From: Schistocephalus solidus
Taxonomy: Eukaryota; Platyhelminthes; Cestoda; Diphyllobothriidea; Diphyllobothriidae
Length of the DNA: 64,000 bases
NCBI GenBank assembly: GCA_017591395.1
Contig: WEDG01002126.1
Coordinates: 186,001-250,000, forward strand
Direction of reading: 5' to 3'
The notes under the pieces are model-generated. The model was not told where the DNA came from and did not search any database. It saw nothing but the letters and a program-made list of their open reading frames with translations. This document shows, piece by piece, positions 34,901 to 46,739 of the stretch (position 1 is the stretch's first letter; each line of letters starts with the position of its first letter). The translations under genes and the position numbers were made by a program.

Positions 34901-37640
34901 CGTCCCAGGGACAACTCTTACTAGTTATATCTTAGATATACATATCCTGCGATGACCGTCAAGGCCCATATAGATGATGCGATTTTTGAAGGATTTTTCT
35001 TCTCCATGGGAAATCGTTTGAGCAGGATGAAGCTGCGGCGAAGAAAACGATCAAAAAATCGTGTGCTGGTTCGATAAATTCATCTGATAAAATTTGTGGA
35101 AGCACAAGTTATCACAAACCAAGATTTATTCTACAAGATCTATAAAACATGTGGTTATCCAGTAATCCGAAATGATTCATAACCAGAGCAAATTGAAATG
35201 CCTTGAAGAAAAACATAGCACGAATCCAACATCATTACCGTTCTCGACCACGAGTGAAAGGAAGACAAGTTCATGCGTAAGCTTAAAACGTTGAACACAG
35301 TTCTAAATTACCGAACATATGGGAGTTTGAGGACCAGATGAACCGAATCAGGACTTCGGGTATGACAGGCTGATTGTGTTTACCAAAGCAGATTACTCAT
35401 TAGGCTTGTTCGGGGACCCTCAGTAATTGATCGGTTAATTTGGTCTTTGATAGGGCTTTCGGAGTTTCAATATCCACTGAAAAATCATTGTGGTTCTCTT
35501 TGTTTAAGGAAACATTTATGGTTCGAGGTGGGCCACCTGCGCTGCGGTCACACAAATGTTCTTGGGTAGACTACAATTGAAACTCTCGACCTTGTTCATT
35601 GCACGTTGGTATTCAAATAAGCTCAACAACTTAGCAATACTTGACCGCAGGAATCTAGCTCAGTGAGTACGTTTCTACGCTGGCTCATTGACAACTAGGC
35701 AAACATTACTTCTTCGTATTCAGTTGACAGAAACGCCTAACGTGCCTTACTAAAAAAAACAGAAGGTAATCCCTACGCTATCAAAAAGTCCGTCCCAGGG
35801 GTATCATATAATGGATTCCGCCTGCAAAAGGTGCACGCAAGCAGATCAATGACACCATCACTTGTCTAGACACGATTAATATCGTGCTGCTCTTCTCATT
35901 CAAGACCAAATACTCGCGCGTATTTCGTCATCCACGTACGCCCCTTCTTTACCTTAATATTTCCTCTCATCGGCTGCCAGCACTAAAATGTCAGAAATGA
36001 CGAGACGTAGCCGCACGCTTTTTCTTCTTCACTCAAGGAAGAAACCCTTGTTAATGACGGGACTTGAGTTTGTGGCATTAATTCGTCTTAGACTGTCAGA
36101 AAGATTGTTTTGATTAAGATCTTAAAGTGCAGCAGTAACTTCTTATGTTTTCTTGACCTCATCAGACTGGTTACCCCTTGCTGATTTCCAAATGATCGAT
36201 TTTTACCCTGTTATGTTGCTTGCATACCCTTCCTATGTCTAACCCTTCCCTAATAGTTGAGTAGGTCTTGCAAATCTACAAATTTTTCCTTCCATTATCT
36301 CATTTGCAGTAAGGGTTTGTTCCAAACAAATCTAAGGGTTCCAGTAAAATTTATTCACAAAGTTTCTAAAATAAACTTTGGTACTTTCAAAAGTGTATGC
36401 AAATGATATGCACGATGTCATATCGCTGAAGAGCATTCATGCGACAGGTCTTTAAAGAATCCAGTGGGCATTCCAACAAGCCATCCAGTGACGACATGAC
36501 AACTAATCCTGATCTGCGATACAGTCATCGCCCCAATTGTAAGGTCTCTCTTACAGAGTGAATCCTGTAAATTCCTTTATTTTAGGCGGTTTCTGTGATG
36601 GGAAAAGTAATTTCACCAGTCGATCGGAACTCACTTCATCTCTTTGATAAACTGCCTCACAACCTCTTTGTTCCTGGCCGTGCTAAATGGAGCCTTCTGT
36701 CTTAGACCCCACAGCGTCAATCCATCTTGTATGCATTCGGGCAAAAACGTTACTGCTTCCATGTTGCCGCCTCTCGTGTGGAGATCTCCCAGCTGGGAAC
36801 TTTCTGAAACGCGTCGCACCAGAGGTTTCACGAATAGACACAAATGTTCGAACTCCAGGTGCATGCTTGGATAAAGAAGAATGCCGATCGATCATCTGAA
36901 CAATTTATTTTTCTGAGCTTTGCAACTCGTACAGGAATCTAGAGTCTTAGCTAAAATCAGCAACATAACAGGTGACCGTTCTAGGAGGCTCCTGTTAATC
37001 GATTATCAGCCGCAAAGTTTTTTTTGAGGTATTCCTGCCATTACCAGCGATATTAATACCGGTACCAGCGGTGTCACCGATATACTACCAACTCCTTCAA
37101 ATGCCACGTTGAGCCGGTTAGACCCACCTTTCCTCGTTGACCGTGAGGGAGCTGTCTGTTGGGACAAAAATTTCCAGTGCTAAGTTGAGAGCCAGCCAGG
37201 CACCTGATTTGAATGAACGTTAGAGTGACTCTTTGCGAAGATTTCAAGTCTATTGCTAATGTATTATGGCTTCTTATCTGCCAATATAGCAAGACGGTTG
37301 AAAGATGGCTATGATGTTCCCGGGAGGAGGTTAAATAGTGAATAATCTGTAGATATTTGCGATTGGCACACAGGGGCTAGAAGTGATAGGCTTGCCTACC
37401 ACTCAGTTCTCTACGAGTTCACATAGCACGATAATGGAGAATGGCCTTGACGAGCTCTGAATCTGAAAACCGATGTTGGTTCTGAAAGTAATAGTTTAAG
37501 ACTACCATCTCACTTATGCCTTTGAGTAATACTTCCTATTAAATAACGACTAATAACGACTCTAAATCGAGCCTGGTATAACTTTCATACACGTATAAAC
37601 AACAGGATTTATTGGTAGTACAAATATCTCGACGACTTAT
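31990..37640. other. Long intergenic stretch, no gene recognised
   Basis: Several open frames of 60-104 codons occur. Examples are plus 34148-34462 (104 codons, basic, no motif) and overlapping frames on both strands at 36631-36899, where GC content is raised. None shows a domain, a splice-consistent extension or a repeat relationship I can name. Confidence 0.35.
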
Positions 37641-38795
37641 CATACGGAATGTTTCATATATTTTTACGTGCCACCTTTAAAGACACAGAATTGGCAGGAT
37701 TATTTCTGGTGTTATGAGGAGCGGAGATTAGTTTCTCAAACGCAATGTGTGCTTCGGGATAGTTTGACATGAAGTCTTTAGTATCATTCATATAAACCCA
37801 GTAAGGATTGCGAGCTTGCACGTTTCCTAGTGTCTCCATTGAGTTGTTCTTTGAATGCCAGCATAGCTGAGGCGGTCCTGCAACCGCAGATATCACTGAT
37901 CTTCCAACACCACAGACCGAAGATCTGGGTTTGGTATGTGGAGGAGGGCTTCGTCATCCTCGAACGAGATCAGATGCTGGCATCCTCCTGTACGATGGAG
38001 AAATAAGAAAAACACCAGCTAGCCTGCCTTTATGTCCTAGTCTGCCGCAAATATTGTCGAGGCCTAAAATCTAAAATATTCAGGAAAGCGATAAGTACGA
38101 CGCAAGTACTGAGCTTCGGCAGCAACCACCCAATCGGTCACAAACGCAGTTGTGGCCCACGGCAGTGGACCATAAGACAAGGATGCCGGATTGCAGTACC
38201 TTCAACGGGTGTTCAGAGCAAACGGCTACCCACGCAAATTTATCGACAATTGCATACGTAATCAAGGCGAGTGATCGAACCGCACCGGCCCCAAATTATG
38301 GCGAGCGATACCGTACGTGAAGGAAAGCTCGGAAACCGTGAACTGCTTGAGTCATGGTTCTCGGGCCCGCAGCCTTGACCTCACGGATCCATATTGTGTG
38401 TTTCGATTTTGTCTGGGCAAAATTGCTAGCCACGCGGGCAGGATACGGGTCACCAGCAATCCCGGTGACAGGGAGCCAAATTGGCGAGTCATTGTCACGC
38501 CAAGAATCAACAACGGAGATGAAATAACGGCCATTAACAACTCGGATACGAACCAAACAGCAATCATCGCATCAACTACGAACCCGGCGATGAACACGAG
38601 GACTGACAACTATAGTAGGTCTGTGGTCACGTGGCGACTTAGCCCTATAAAGATGGCGCTTCTTGTGGGTTCCAGAGAGAATCCGAAACGTCAGACCACT
38701 AAAAACCAGGCTCCTGTAATCGCCTCTTCTTCTTCTTCTTCTTCTTCTTCTTCTTCTTCTTCTTCTTCTTCTGAAATGACTTATTCTTTTATGGG
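37640..38795 (+). mobile_element. Penelope-like element: RT palm, thumb and terminal region, decayed
   Basis: The plus strand gives VSPLSCSLNASIAEAVLQ (about 37830-37885), FQHHRPKIWVWYVEEGFVILERDQML (about 37895-37975; YVEE in place of YVDD), LQYLQRVFRANGYPRKFIDN (about 38185-38250), LWRAIPYVK, and then LLESWFSG. The stretch with ASHAGRIRVTSNPGDREPN and VIVTPRINNGDEI (to 38540) matches the 5.1-5.35 kb minus copy. The end has GAATCCGAAACGTCAG (38681-38696) and CGCCTCTTCTTCT running into a (TCT)n tract, the same 3' end as the 11-15 kb elements. A 171-codon open frame over 38317-38829 is part of this element. Confidence 0.82.
38724..38772 (+). repeat. (TCT)n microsatellite
   Basis: About 16 TCT units growing directly out of the CGCCTCTTCTTCT 3' end of the Penelope-like element, so it is probably its 3' tail. 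Confidence 0.95.
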
Positions 38796-40620
38796 CATGT
38801 GGGAGATGGCAATGAGGGTTCAATGTCTTTGAATTGGTCGGGCGTCCCAGAGGACAAACTGATTGACACTATGCCTCGAAGCGTTGTCCTGGCTCGTCGC
38901 AGTCTCCAAACATTCAAGAGAGATCTCCGTCCCTGTGGTTGGGTTTTGGCATCCACATTCCTCTATATCCTCATGCCTACCGTGCTCCATTTACAAGATA
39001 AAGCCAAGGGAATGAAGGTAGGTGCAGTCGATGACAAAGCCAGCAACGCATCTACGCCTGCAACGTATGACCTATTCCCTGCACTCATGGATGTTGGGCT
39101 ATATGATCTCCCATGCGCGCGAGTGTTGTAAAGGTCGCCTTGTGAACGAGTGATTGCAGTGTGGCGCTCAGTACGGAGGAGGCCGAAGTCATCACATTAT
39201 CTGTGGACTTTACAAGGCCCAATGAGTATTGCGTCCGGTTGATGTTGCAGGGCTCTTCGGACTGTTTATAGTGAGGTTATCATACCATTGAGCCGAGCTT
39301 GATCGATGTAAATCACTGACCTCTGCATTTTGTAAATATGCCATTCGCAGCTGTTTTCTCGACGTGAAGTTTCACTTGCATTTTTTCCTGCACTCTCCTC
39401 AAAAATACCACCTTTTCAAACAAGGAACTCTTCATGATATCCGAATGATTTCCCTCAGGTTTATTCTCTTAGTAGACCATGGTAGCCGGCTCTGTCCACT
39501 GAATATGCCATGGTGCTTGCTCGTGTCGAATTGTACTCATAGTGGCAAAGGCCAGATTCCTGAGGTCAGCTCTCGATAATTGGCTGAACTGACTTGAATA
39601 CCAACGCGTAATGAAGAAGTGTGACAGTGTCCTCCTAAGAGATTTCGTGCGACCACGGCGCACGTGGCCCTCCTCGAACCATAATTGCCTCCTTAAACAA
39701 AGAGACCATCAATGTTTTGCCTGCGTATATAAAAATTCAGAAATCCATGACAACGACATAGAACACTGCGGACAAATAAATCACCCGTAAATCACTGAAG
39801 ACACGATATGTAGGGTGTCTGGATGATTCATGGTAATGCTATTTAATTTCCTCGGAAAGTAATCGCTAACTTGGCGTAAATCAGCCTGTGCTAAGGCTTA
39901 TAGGCGTAGACTGAAAGTTGCTTTTATATTTGGGCCGACTTCTCTCAGCCACAGCGAGATAACCGTGTAGTATTCATTAAAATGCCAACAGCCAGCCAGT
40001 AGTATACATTGAGGGTACAAGATACACCATAATCACACCACAGGTGCCTGCTAAAACCCAGACATGTGTGTTTTGCCGGTATTCTGCCGTTGTTTAACAC
40101 AACTGCAAGGGGTTCGGCTCATCAGTGATGATGCTGATGACGATCGTGGTTGTCCACACAGTCATGACGACACGCCAGTGCACGGGACCTCAAAAACAAC
40201 CCCATTCATCAGAGCCACCACTATACCGGCCCGAGCATGGCCTTCTGGACTACCAGTTTCTTCCAATGATCAGAGGAAACTGCGTGGGCATGTGATTAAT
40301 ACCCATTTCTGCTATCCAAGGGCAAATACATTTTCTACAAAAAAAGTTGATTTCAGATAATGTTTTGAACAACGACTTCACTGGTCCAAACTGCACATTG
40401 AATTTGAGAGAAAATCTATGAGAATGTCAACTTTTCCAGGGAAAAAATATGAAACAATGTTTGATCGGTTTACAAGGAATACCGCATAAACAACCATTAA
40501 TTTCTGTAGGCTTCCCTCTCCTGCTACATACGTTTACAAGGAACTATTTTTGTTCAGTTGATCAAGAGTTCTTGTTTTATTTAACCACCTCGGTGCTTTG
40601 CGATGACAAAATTTAGGTAA
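38796..40620. other. Intergenic stretch with unassigned open frames
   Basis: Plus 38799-39131 (110 codons, one hydrophobic segment WVLASTFLYILMPTVL) and plus 40064-40360 (98 codons) have no recognised motif or splice partner. They could be chance frames. Confidence 0.35.
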
Positions 40621-40960
40621 CAACCTGTCCATGATGGTTTATTTATCAACATCAAGAGAGTCGTTCACGTTGACCTTATTCCACCTGGCACCATGCTGAA
40701 ACGAGTACGTGAGGTTGTGAGGAAAAAAACTGAACTAGGGTAATCGAACAACTGGATGCTTCCTCATGACGAGGCGAATGCCAACACGCTTCTCGAAATC
40801 AACCAGTTTATGGCGGAAAACGGTGTGGAAACGGTCTCGCACGCACCTAAGGGAAAAAGCGTTTTCAGAGGAGGAGGTTTATAAGAAAGCGCAGGACCCA
40901 CTTTACAGCATTATTTTAGAAGAGTAAGTGTTTCGGACAGTAAAAAACCCGTTCAGGCCC
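40620..40960 (+). pseudogene. Mariner-type transposase fragment
   Basis: Plus frames read VIHVDLIP-like text near 40660-40690, LKRVREVVRKKTELG (40690-40740), SNNWMLPHDEANANTLLEINQFMAENGVETVSHAP (40742-40850), and then KAFSEEEVYKKAQDPLYSI. This matches the mariner block around the second catalytic aspartate (WMLHHDNAPAHTA ... FLAxxxVxxxxHAPYSPDLAP). The Asp in the HDE position remains, but the block after HAP is deleted. Terminal inverted repeats were not identified. Confidence 0.75.
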
Positions 40961-41224
40961 GTGCTTATCATCTAACGGACAGTACTATAAAGAAGAATAA
41001 TGTTTTAAGATGTTATCTTAAATACAAGAAACTTCAATAAATACTTCTAGTTTTTTGGGGTACTCCTTGTAAATTCAACTGTTTTCCCGAATGTGGCCTC
41101 GCCTTCAGAATTTGATGTGGGCAGCCTTCCACAGGGTGTTATAATTGTGAAACTATAGCTATTGTTATACTTTATACACCTACATTATAAAATATGTCGC
41201 GTATAATTTAAGAAAATCAACCTC

Positions 41225-41400
41225 TTGCAGATAGAAGGGTTCCAAAAATAAGTTCAGAAGAAGAAGATGCAATCGCTGCAACAAAAAGTTTATTTCACTG
41301 ACGTTTGAATTCGCATTTGAACCCGTCATCCGAGACAGTCGTAGAAACCGAACCTCTAGGCCAAAAAACTTCGCGTTTCACCGAACGTACAGTACGTGTC
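41225..41400 (-). repeat. Penelope terminal-region fragment with hammerhead-like motif
   Basis: The minus strand reads CGGATGA (core variant), a GGGTTC/GAATTC imperfect stem, CAAACGTCAG near 41301-41310, and then GCGATTGCATCTTCTTCTTCTGAACTT. The order agrees with the other Penelope terminal copies. Confidence 0.55.
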
Positions 41401-44280
41401 CTATCTCATGAAATGTCGTCGATTTCATGCGATATGCTCCGTTACGCGAGCTCAAACCACACTGCTACGTACGAGAAGTAACTAAGCGACCGTACTTAAA
41501 AATACGGCATATTATGGTTGAAAAATTAATATTCCGTTGTGTAGAAATAATAATTTTTTAGAAAAGCAACAAATTTGGAAAACGTGAAAAAATCAAGTAA
41601 GCTAATTAACCTGAGGTTTTAAATGCACAGAATGCTTGCCCATCTGAAGAAACGAGTAACTAAAACATCACAAGTAGAATAACTTATAAAAATAGTCCTA
41701 TAATGTATATTCCACGACAGTAGTCTTCGAGATTACGGGCAATGAAAAGTATGGCCGTTAGCAAACAGCCTAAATTTCGAGTATATATTCCAACATGGCT
41801 TCACTAGAATTGGCGGTTTCTTCTTCCGTTTATACATTGCTTACATGGCAAACAGATTTTCGCTTGATTGTGCCAACAGGGACATCATAGGAATAAAATA
41901 TTTCATAAGTTTACACGCTGGTAGGCCGATCAGTGACTAATAAATTCAAATAGAATTGTAAGTTTAAATCTTAATCATGCCATTTTATGCATATTAAGGA
42001 GACTTTTCCTCTTCTTTAATTGCTTCATAAGTATTTCGGGTGTTGGATTACGATGAATTTCAGTTCGTCCTTGAAATGGTGGTAAATACTTTACGTTTTA
42101 ACTGTGTTTTCCATCTTTTTCATGAAAATGTAGATTCTGTAGTATGTGCTTATCTAAACCTTAAAAATAAGTTACTTCTTTAAAGCATTTACCGAAATAG
42201 TGAGTTGTCAGGCAGTCTTTCTAATACAGATGGCCGTTTGGGTCATATTTTTAGATTCACCCAAACATTAGTAATCGTTGCCGAGAAGAATAAACGCTGA
42301 CAAGATAATTCAGCAATTAATATGGCTGAGATTGACTAACAAACTCTTATAATAAGTTACCTCTTTAAAAAACACTTTAATTAAATATTTCGTTGTCGAA
42401 TGTCTGCGTACTCAACCGTTTTCCAAGATCGAGTCAAGGGAACATAAGGATATTTAAATGGTTTTTCGACTTCGCTAAAAATGAGGGATACAATATCTGC
42501 TGAAAATTAAAGTATTCAATTATTTCTTTCTACTGGAGCGTTTTTCGTTATGCTTGCTTTCCTTTAGTTACAGTTCTAAGATTGCAAATGCACAACCAAG
42601 TGGCCGAATATATACCAAGATTTTGTGAATAAATTTCAATCTTCTGCCATGTCCATTTCAATTTTCCGTATTAATTCATAGTAAATTGCCGATAAATATT
42701 GTCGGGGCAACTTTTCCACGCGGCTTGACAGATAAAATGACGGCATGTGGCGGATTTTCGTGTATATGCTTGTTTTCAGTCCCAAATATCAGTGTGGTAC
42801 AACAGAACTCATAAGTTTATTACTGAGTTGTTTGGCATAAGAATTCAAAAATTTGCAAAACTTCATTTTTTAAACTAAATCCGTCCACATATTCCCGAAA
42901 ACGATGGGATTTCTCATACCTCTATTTACCTGATTTTCTTGAAAGCAAGGTTAAATTTTCCATTCCCTGAAAGGATATATTAAGAATTTTTCTAGCTTAT
43001 ATGAATACATCTTTATAGTACAACGCACAAAAGCAAGAGGGTTTTGTCTAGAAGGTTCAATAGCATAGGAAAACACCTGGAAATCAAGAAACGTTTGGAT
43101 TTGGCCCAAATTTTTCCCAGTTTTGCCTTCAATAAAAAGATATGAAATGAACCTTTCCTTAGTAAACAGCTTTTTGTGCCTCAAATCAGCACAAAAAACA
43201 CAATTTTAAGCTTCAATTGTGTCCCATACTATCATCTTAAATGTCGAAAATGACATTTTATGAGTTAGGCAATCTACTGTATCTTTTGCTTCTCCGAAGA
43301 ATAAAAACGTCTTTTTCATGTGCTACCAGAAAACTATTACGCTGATGCAGTAAATGCCCACTAAGGTATGTTAATTCTCAGGTCGTGCTACCTTGCGGTA
43401 ATAATGGACATGTGATAGTATTTCGGGCAAAACAACCCGGTTAGAAGAGAGCGTAAAAGTAATTTTCATGAGTCAAAAAATAAGCGCGCAATCCATCTCC
43501 TGCCTCGACTTGCACTCAAGCCGGCCCTTTGCATTTCCTCCAGTCCTGTTGATTTGGTGGCCTGATCGCTTCCGGTCCCCTCTGCAATGCAAGAAAAATG
43601 GCTATCTCCTCCGCTCTGCTAAGTGGTAGTTTCGTTCTTCCTTGATTCCAAAAAAGACAGTGTTGTCTTTCTAAGGGCACAGAATGTACCGCCAGTTATA
43701 TGGGGTCCGGTGGACATCCAGACATGGTGGCCATGGTAACGCTTTCCTTTTTTACACTCGCAAGTACAGCTTGCCAAAATCCATGGGTCAGCTAGGAAAG
43801 CATAGGGTTACAACTGGTACGGTGTGAGGTGAGAAAGTGTTTGGACTGAATATTGACCATTCATAAGGTCCGATTTTTTGTTAATAAGATGCTCGATTTT
43901 TAGTGCTATGCGATTCATTATAAAGCGGAAACCAGTACAGCCTGTGCAGTGATTTTGCCTTAAGAGAAGGATTTGATGCCTTTAGTCTCCTCAGGAATTA
44001 ATTTTCAATTTGGAGTAGATCAATCGATTTATTTCTGAGGAGCTTGAAGAAGAAGAAATTTCTAAACCGGAGTATTTACCAGAAAGCACATGGAAACGCT
44101 GTGGGACCAACTGCTGATCCAAACACCTCGCAGTTCTGTCATGCAGCGGTAGAATATCAGTGAAGCACTTGTCTGGACTGCTTGCTAGTACCTGTGCTAT
44201 CAGCATGTTCTCTCCTGTAAAATATTGTTTCTATACCTTTCGCTTAGTTTTAGCAAGCAGGTAAACGGTGTACTTGACTA
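41400..44280. other. AT-rich intergenic stretch, nothing recognised
   Basis: Very AT-rich with no coding signal. A weak direct repeat (AAGTTAC-TCTTTAAA followed by GTTGTC) occurs near 42170 and 42355, about 185 bases apart. Confidence 0.35.
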
Positions 44281-44281
44281 G

Positions 44282-44830
44282 AGGCAGATAAACAATGCCA
44301 ACAAAGACAAGGGAGACTGAAATAGCCATTTCTAACTCATTAGCCATCAACAGCCATTCACAACCGAACCCAGTTGGTGCACCACCCAAGGATGGAACCC
44401 GCCACCCATTAATCACAAGTCCAACACTCTTATCAATGAGCCACGGACTCGTTGTCTTGCCGGTTTAGATCGGAAATATGGACATTTGTTGACTAACGCT
44501 CGTCGATCGTTAACGGTACTCACTTGCCCCGTCCTGCCATGAGGCTCACTCTCGAGCCCTGCCGGCAGCCACACAGTGGCTAGTAGTAGAATACGCAGAT
44601 AATATTGCTGGCAAAGACAAGGGAGACTGGAATGACCATTTCTGGCTTATTAGTCGTCGTCAGCCAGTCATAGCCAACCCCACGTGTTGCACCACCCGAG
44701 GTTCAAACCCATGACCCATTGGTAAGAAAACCAACGCTCTAACGATTGAGCCATGGCCTCAATGCGGCTGCTGGCGGGGCCGAGAGTGAGCCTCAATGCA
44801 GAGCGAAATAAGTAAATTTCGTTAGTTATC
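44282..44830 (-). mobile_element. tRNA-derived hammerhead SINE, tandem dimer on minus strand
   Basis: Two units follow each other on the minus strand, with tRNA-like heads near 44450-44385 and 44760-44690 (B boxes with GGGTTTGAAC-type sequence). The ribozyme of the right unit has CTGACGA (44657-44663, allowed by CUGANGA), GAAA, and a stem I of six Watson-Crick pairs (GACTGG/CCAGTC). The left unit has a disrupted core (CTGTTGATGG). At about 44765 the orientation flips to plus for a spacer fragment (GGCTGCTGGCGGGGC). The left end stops at GTTGGCATTGTT, as in the 29.7 kb monomer. Confidence 0.82.
44624..44671 (-). ncRNA. Hammerhead ribozyme (type I, minimal) in SINE, minus strand
   Basis: Core CUGACGA (44663-44657), which fits CUGANGA. 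Stem II is C-GACU/AGCC-A with one internal mismatch. GAAA is followed by AUGGUCAU (two-pair stem III) and a predicted cut after the next U. Stem I GACUGG/CCAGUC is six perfect pairs. The closing position of stem II is C opposite A. Confidence 0.6.
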
Positions 44831-44869
44831 TATGAGCTTTCATCAACGAATGCAAAACAAATAACTATG

Positions 44870-45985
44870 TCATTCGAAAAAAATTAAAATTAACCCACGT
44901 GGCCAAAATGGAGTTCTCAAAGTACTACGTTCACTACTATCTGAGTAGCGCTGGTTCTTCTGCTTCAGGCTCAGAACAGCTGACGGGAAAGCGGAAAATT
45001 TAGAGAAAATGCCCAGTTTTTTTCCAGCTTCTGTATCGCAACAAAACTATTGTTCACATATTAATTTTGTCTTCAAGATTGGCAACTCTGAGTCCGCAGA
45101 TGATGCGGTCGAAATATGGACACGAATTATTTCTCTGTTCATTGAACTACCTAATGTGTATCAAATATCTGGCAACTGAACTCGCTGACTCTTCCTCGAA
45201 GACAACGAAGCTCCGTTGGCTGTTTACTTCTGGTTAAATTTGTTACCTCTAGCCTTACTTGCTGCTGCATACTACTTATATGCTCTCATCGGTGCTGATT
45301 TGATACCTGCAAAATACATGGGTCACATCCGAGACCGGAACTTATTGTTCCTGGCTTAGGAGGCTGGACCCTTGATAGACAGGCAATGGCAATACTGCAC
45401 GTTAGGGGAAAGTGGATATCATCAGTTCCCGTACGTCTGGGTATTTAAGAATGTACACATTTCGGATGATAACTCAATTTTTCATTTGATAAAGAATGCC
45501 TGTATGGTTGCTTAACGTCATTTGAAGGTTCAGAAACGTCGCTGCCTGCGGTTGGTCGTGCACATCGTTCGGAAGAGACCTCCAGTCTCGGTCAGCTGGT
45601 GGCGCTTAACAAATTGAAAATTTTCATCACAGTGTTCTTGGTCCTGATAAATAGCACCTCCAAATACAAAATTCAGAGATTCTTGTTTCTTGCACCTAGT
45701 ACTGAAGGTGAAAACATGTTCATTCCCGCACCCTGTCACGTTGCACTACAGCGACAAAACATGAACAGAACTCACTGTCAGACTACCCTCCATGTGCCTC
45801 TATCATAATTAGACAATAATTACCTATGACAGGTCTGAACGCCGTCAAACGTCTCTCTAGGACTATCATGCACTGGCTGTTTAAAATTTTGTTGCTTAAC
45901 TCTGTCCGATCTCCTTAAATATTAATCGAAGGTCTGCAACGCGTTTTCGATCGGGAAGGATTACTTAAGTGGAACTGTAAGGTTT
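44870..45985. other. Intergenic stretch, nothing recognised
   Basis: Open frames of about 70 codons on both strands near 45530-45808 overlap each other and show no motif. Confidence 0.35.
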
Positions 45986-46695
45986 ATTTTCTAGGAGTAT
46001 AATTCCACGATATTTCAGACATGCTAAGATGCCGGCTTTTACCTGTATGTCTTTTTACCAGTCAGAAAATACCACACTCGATATAAATAACTACTTTACT
46101 AGTCACTGCTTTCAAGTCGCTCATACATTCGAATCTCTTTTATAGAAAATATAAACACACGTATTCTTGCTTGTACTAATTTGATAGCAAATCACTTTTT
46201 CTTCAAAGTTTATATTAAAAAGAAAGCTATATTTAGATTTAAAAGTTTTAAAATTCCGGAATAGTTTTGAGTCCAATCTGTCGATATATTTATGCTTAGG
46301 CTTTCCAGTCTAAAAACTTTATGATTTCCGTGTAAGTAATAACATAAATTCGTTTATGCTATTAAGCAGATATAAAATATTACTCATCAAATTTTGCTGA
46401 ATATTTCATGGGAGTATTAATAAACGAGCAGATACGATAAGATTTGTATGAACGTTATACGGTCTTAAAAATCAAATAATTAGAAACTTTTTAAAAACCG
46501 AAAAATAACCTTTCTTCGGGTATAGAATTTGAAGATGAAGTTGTATGCTATCAAATGAAATGATATTTTGCGTATGATATATAAAAGTAGTCATTTTTTA
46601 CCGAGTTTGGTTTCTGCGGGTGGCCTAGGAGACATGCATTTGAAAGCCGGCATCCTAGTGTGTCTAAGGTATTAAGAGATTCATCAATATTACCT
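45985..46695. mobile_element. Fold-back non-autonomous element, copy B
   Basis: The left end (46000-46045: ATATTTCAGACATGCTAAGATGCC, then GGCTTTT) pairs with the right end (46636-46693: GAAAGCCGGCATCCTAGTGTG). Interior segments near 46200-46260 and 46480-46545 are related in inverted orientation. It is the same family as 23905-24715. Confidence 0.55.
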
Positions 46696-46739
46696 CCCCA
46701 ATTACGTTATCTATCCCAATCACAATTCCGGTTCACATT

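Noticed and set aside
37654..37896. Minus-strand frame with WVYMNDT, first read as a YVDD motif
   Set aside because: The plus strand of the same region gives IAEAVLQ and PKIWVWYVEEGFVILERDQ, a much better Penelope match.
38317..38829. 171-codon open frame as a host gene
   Set aside because: Its sequence is the terminal region of a Penelope-like element and ends in the TCT microsatellite.
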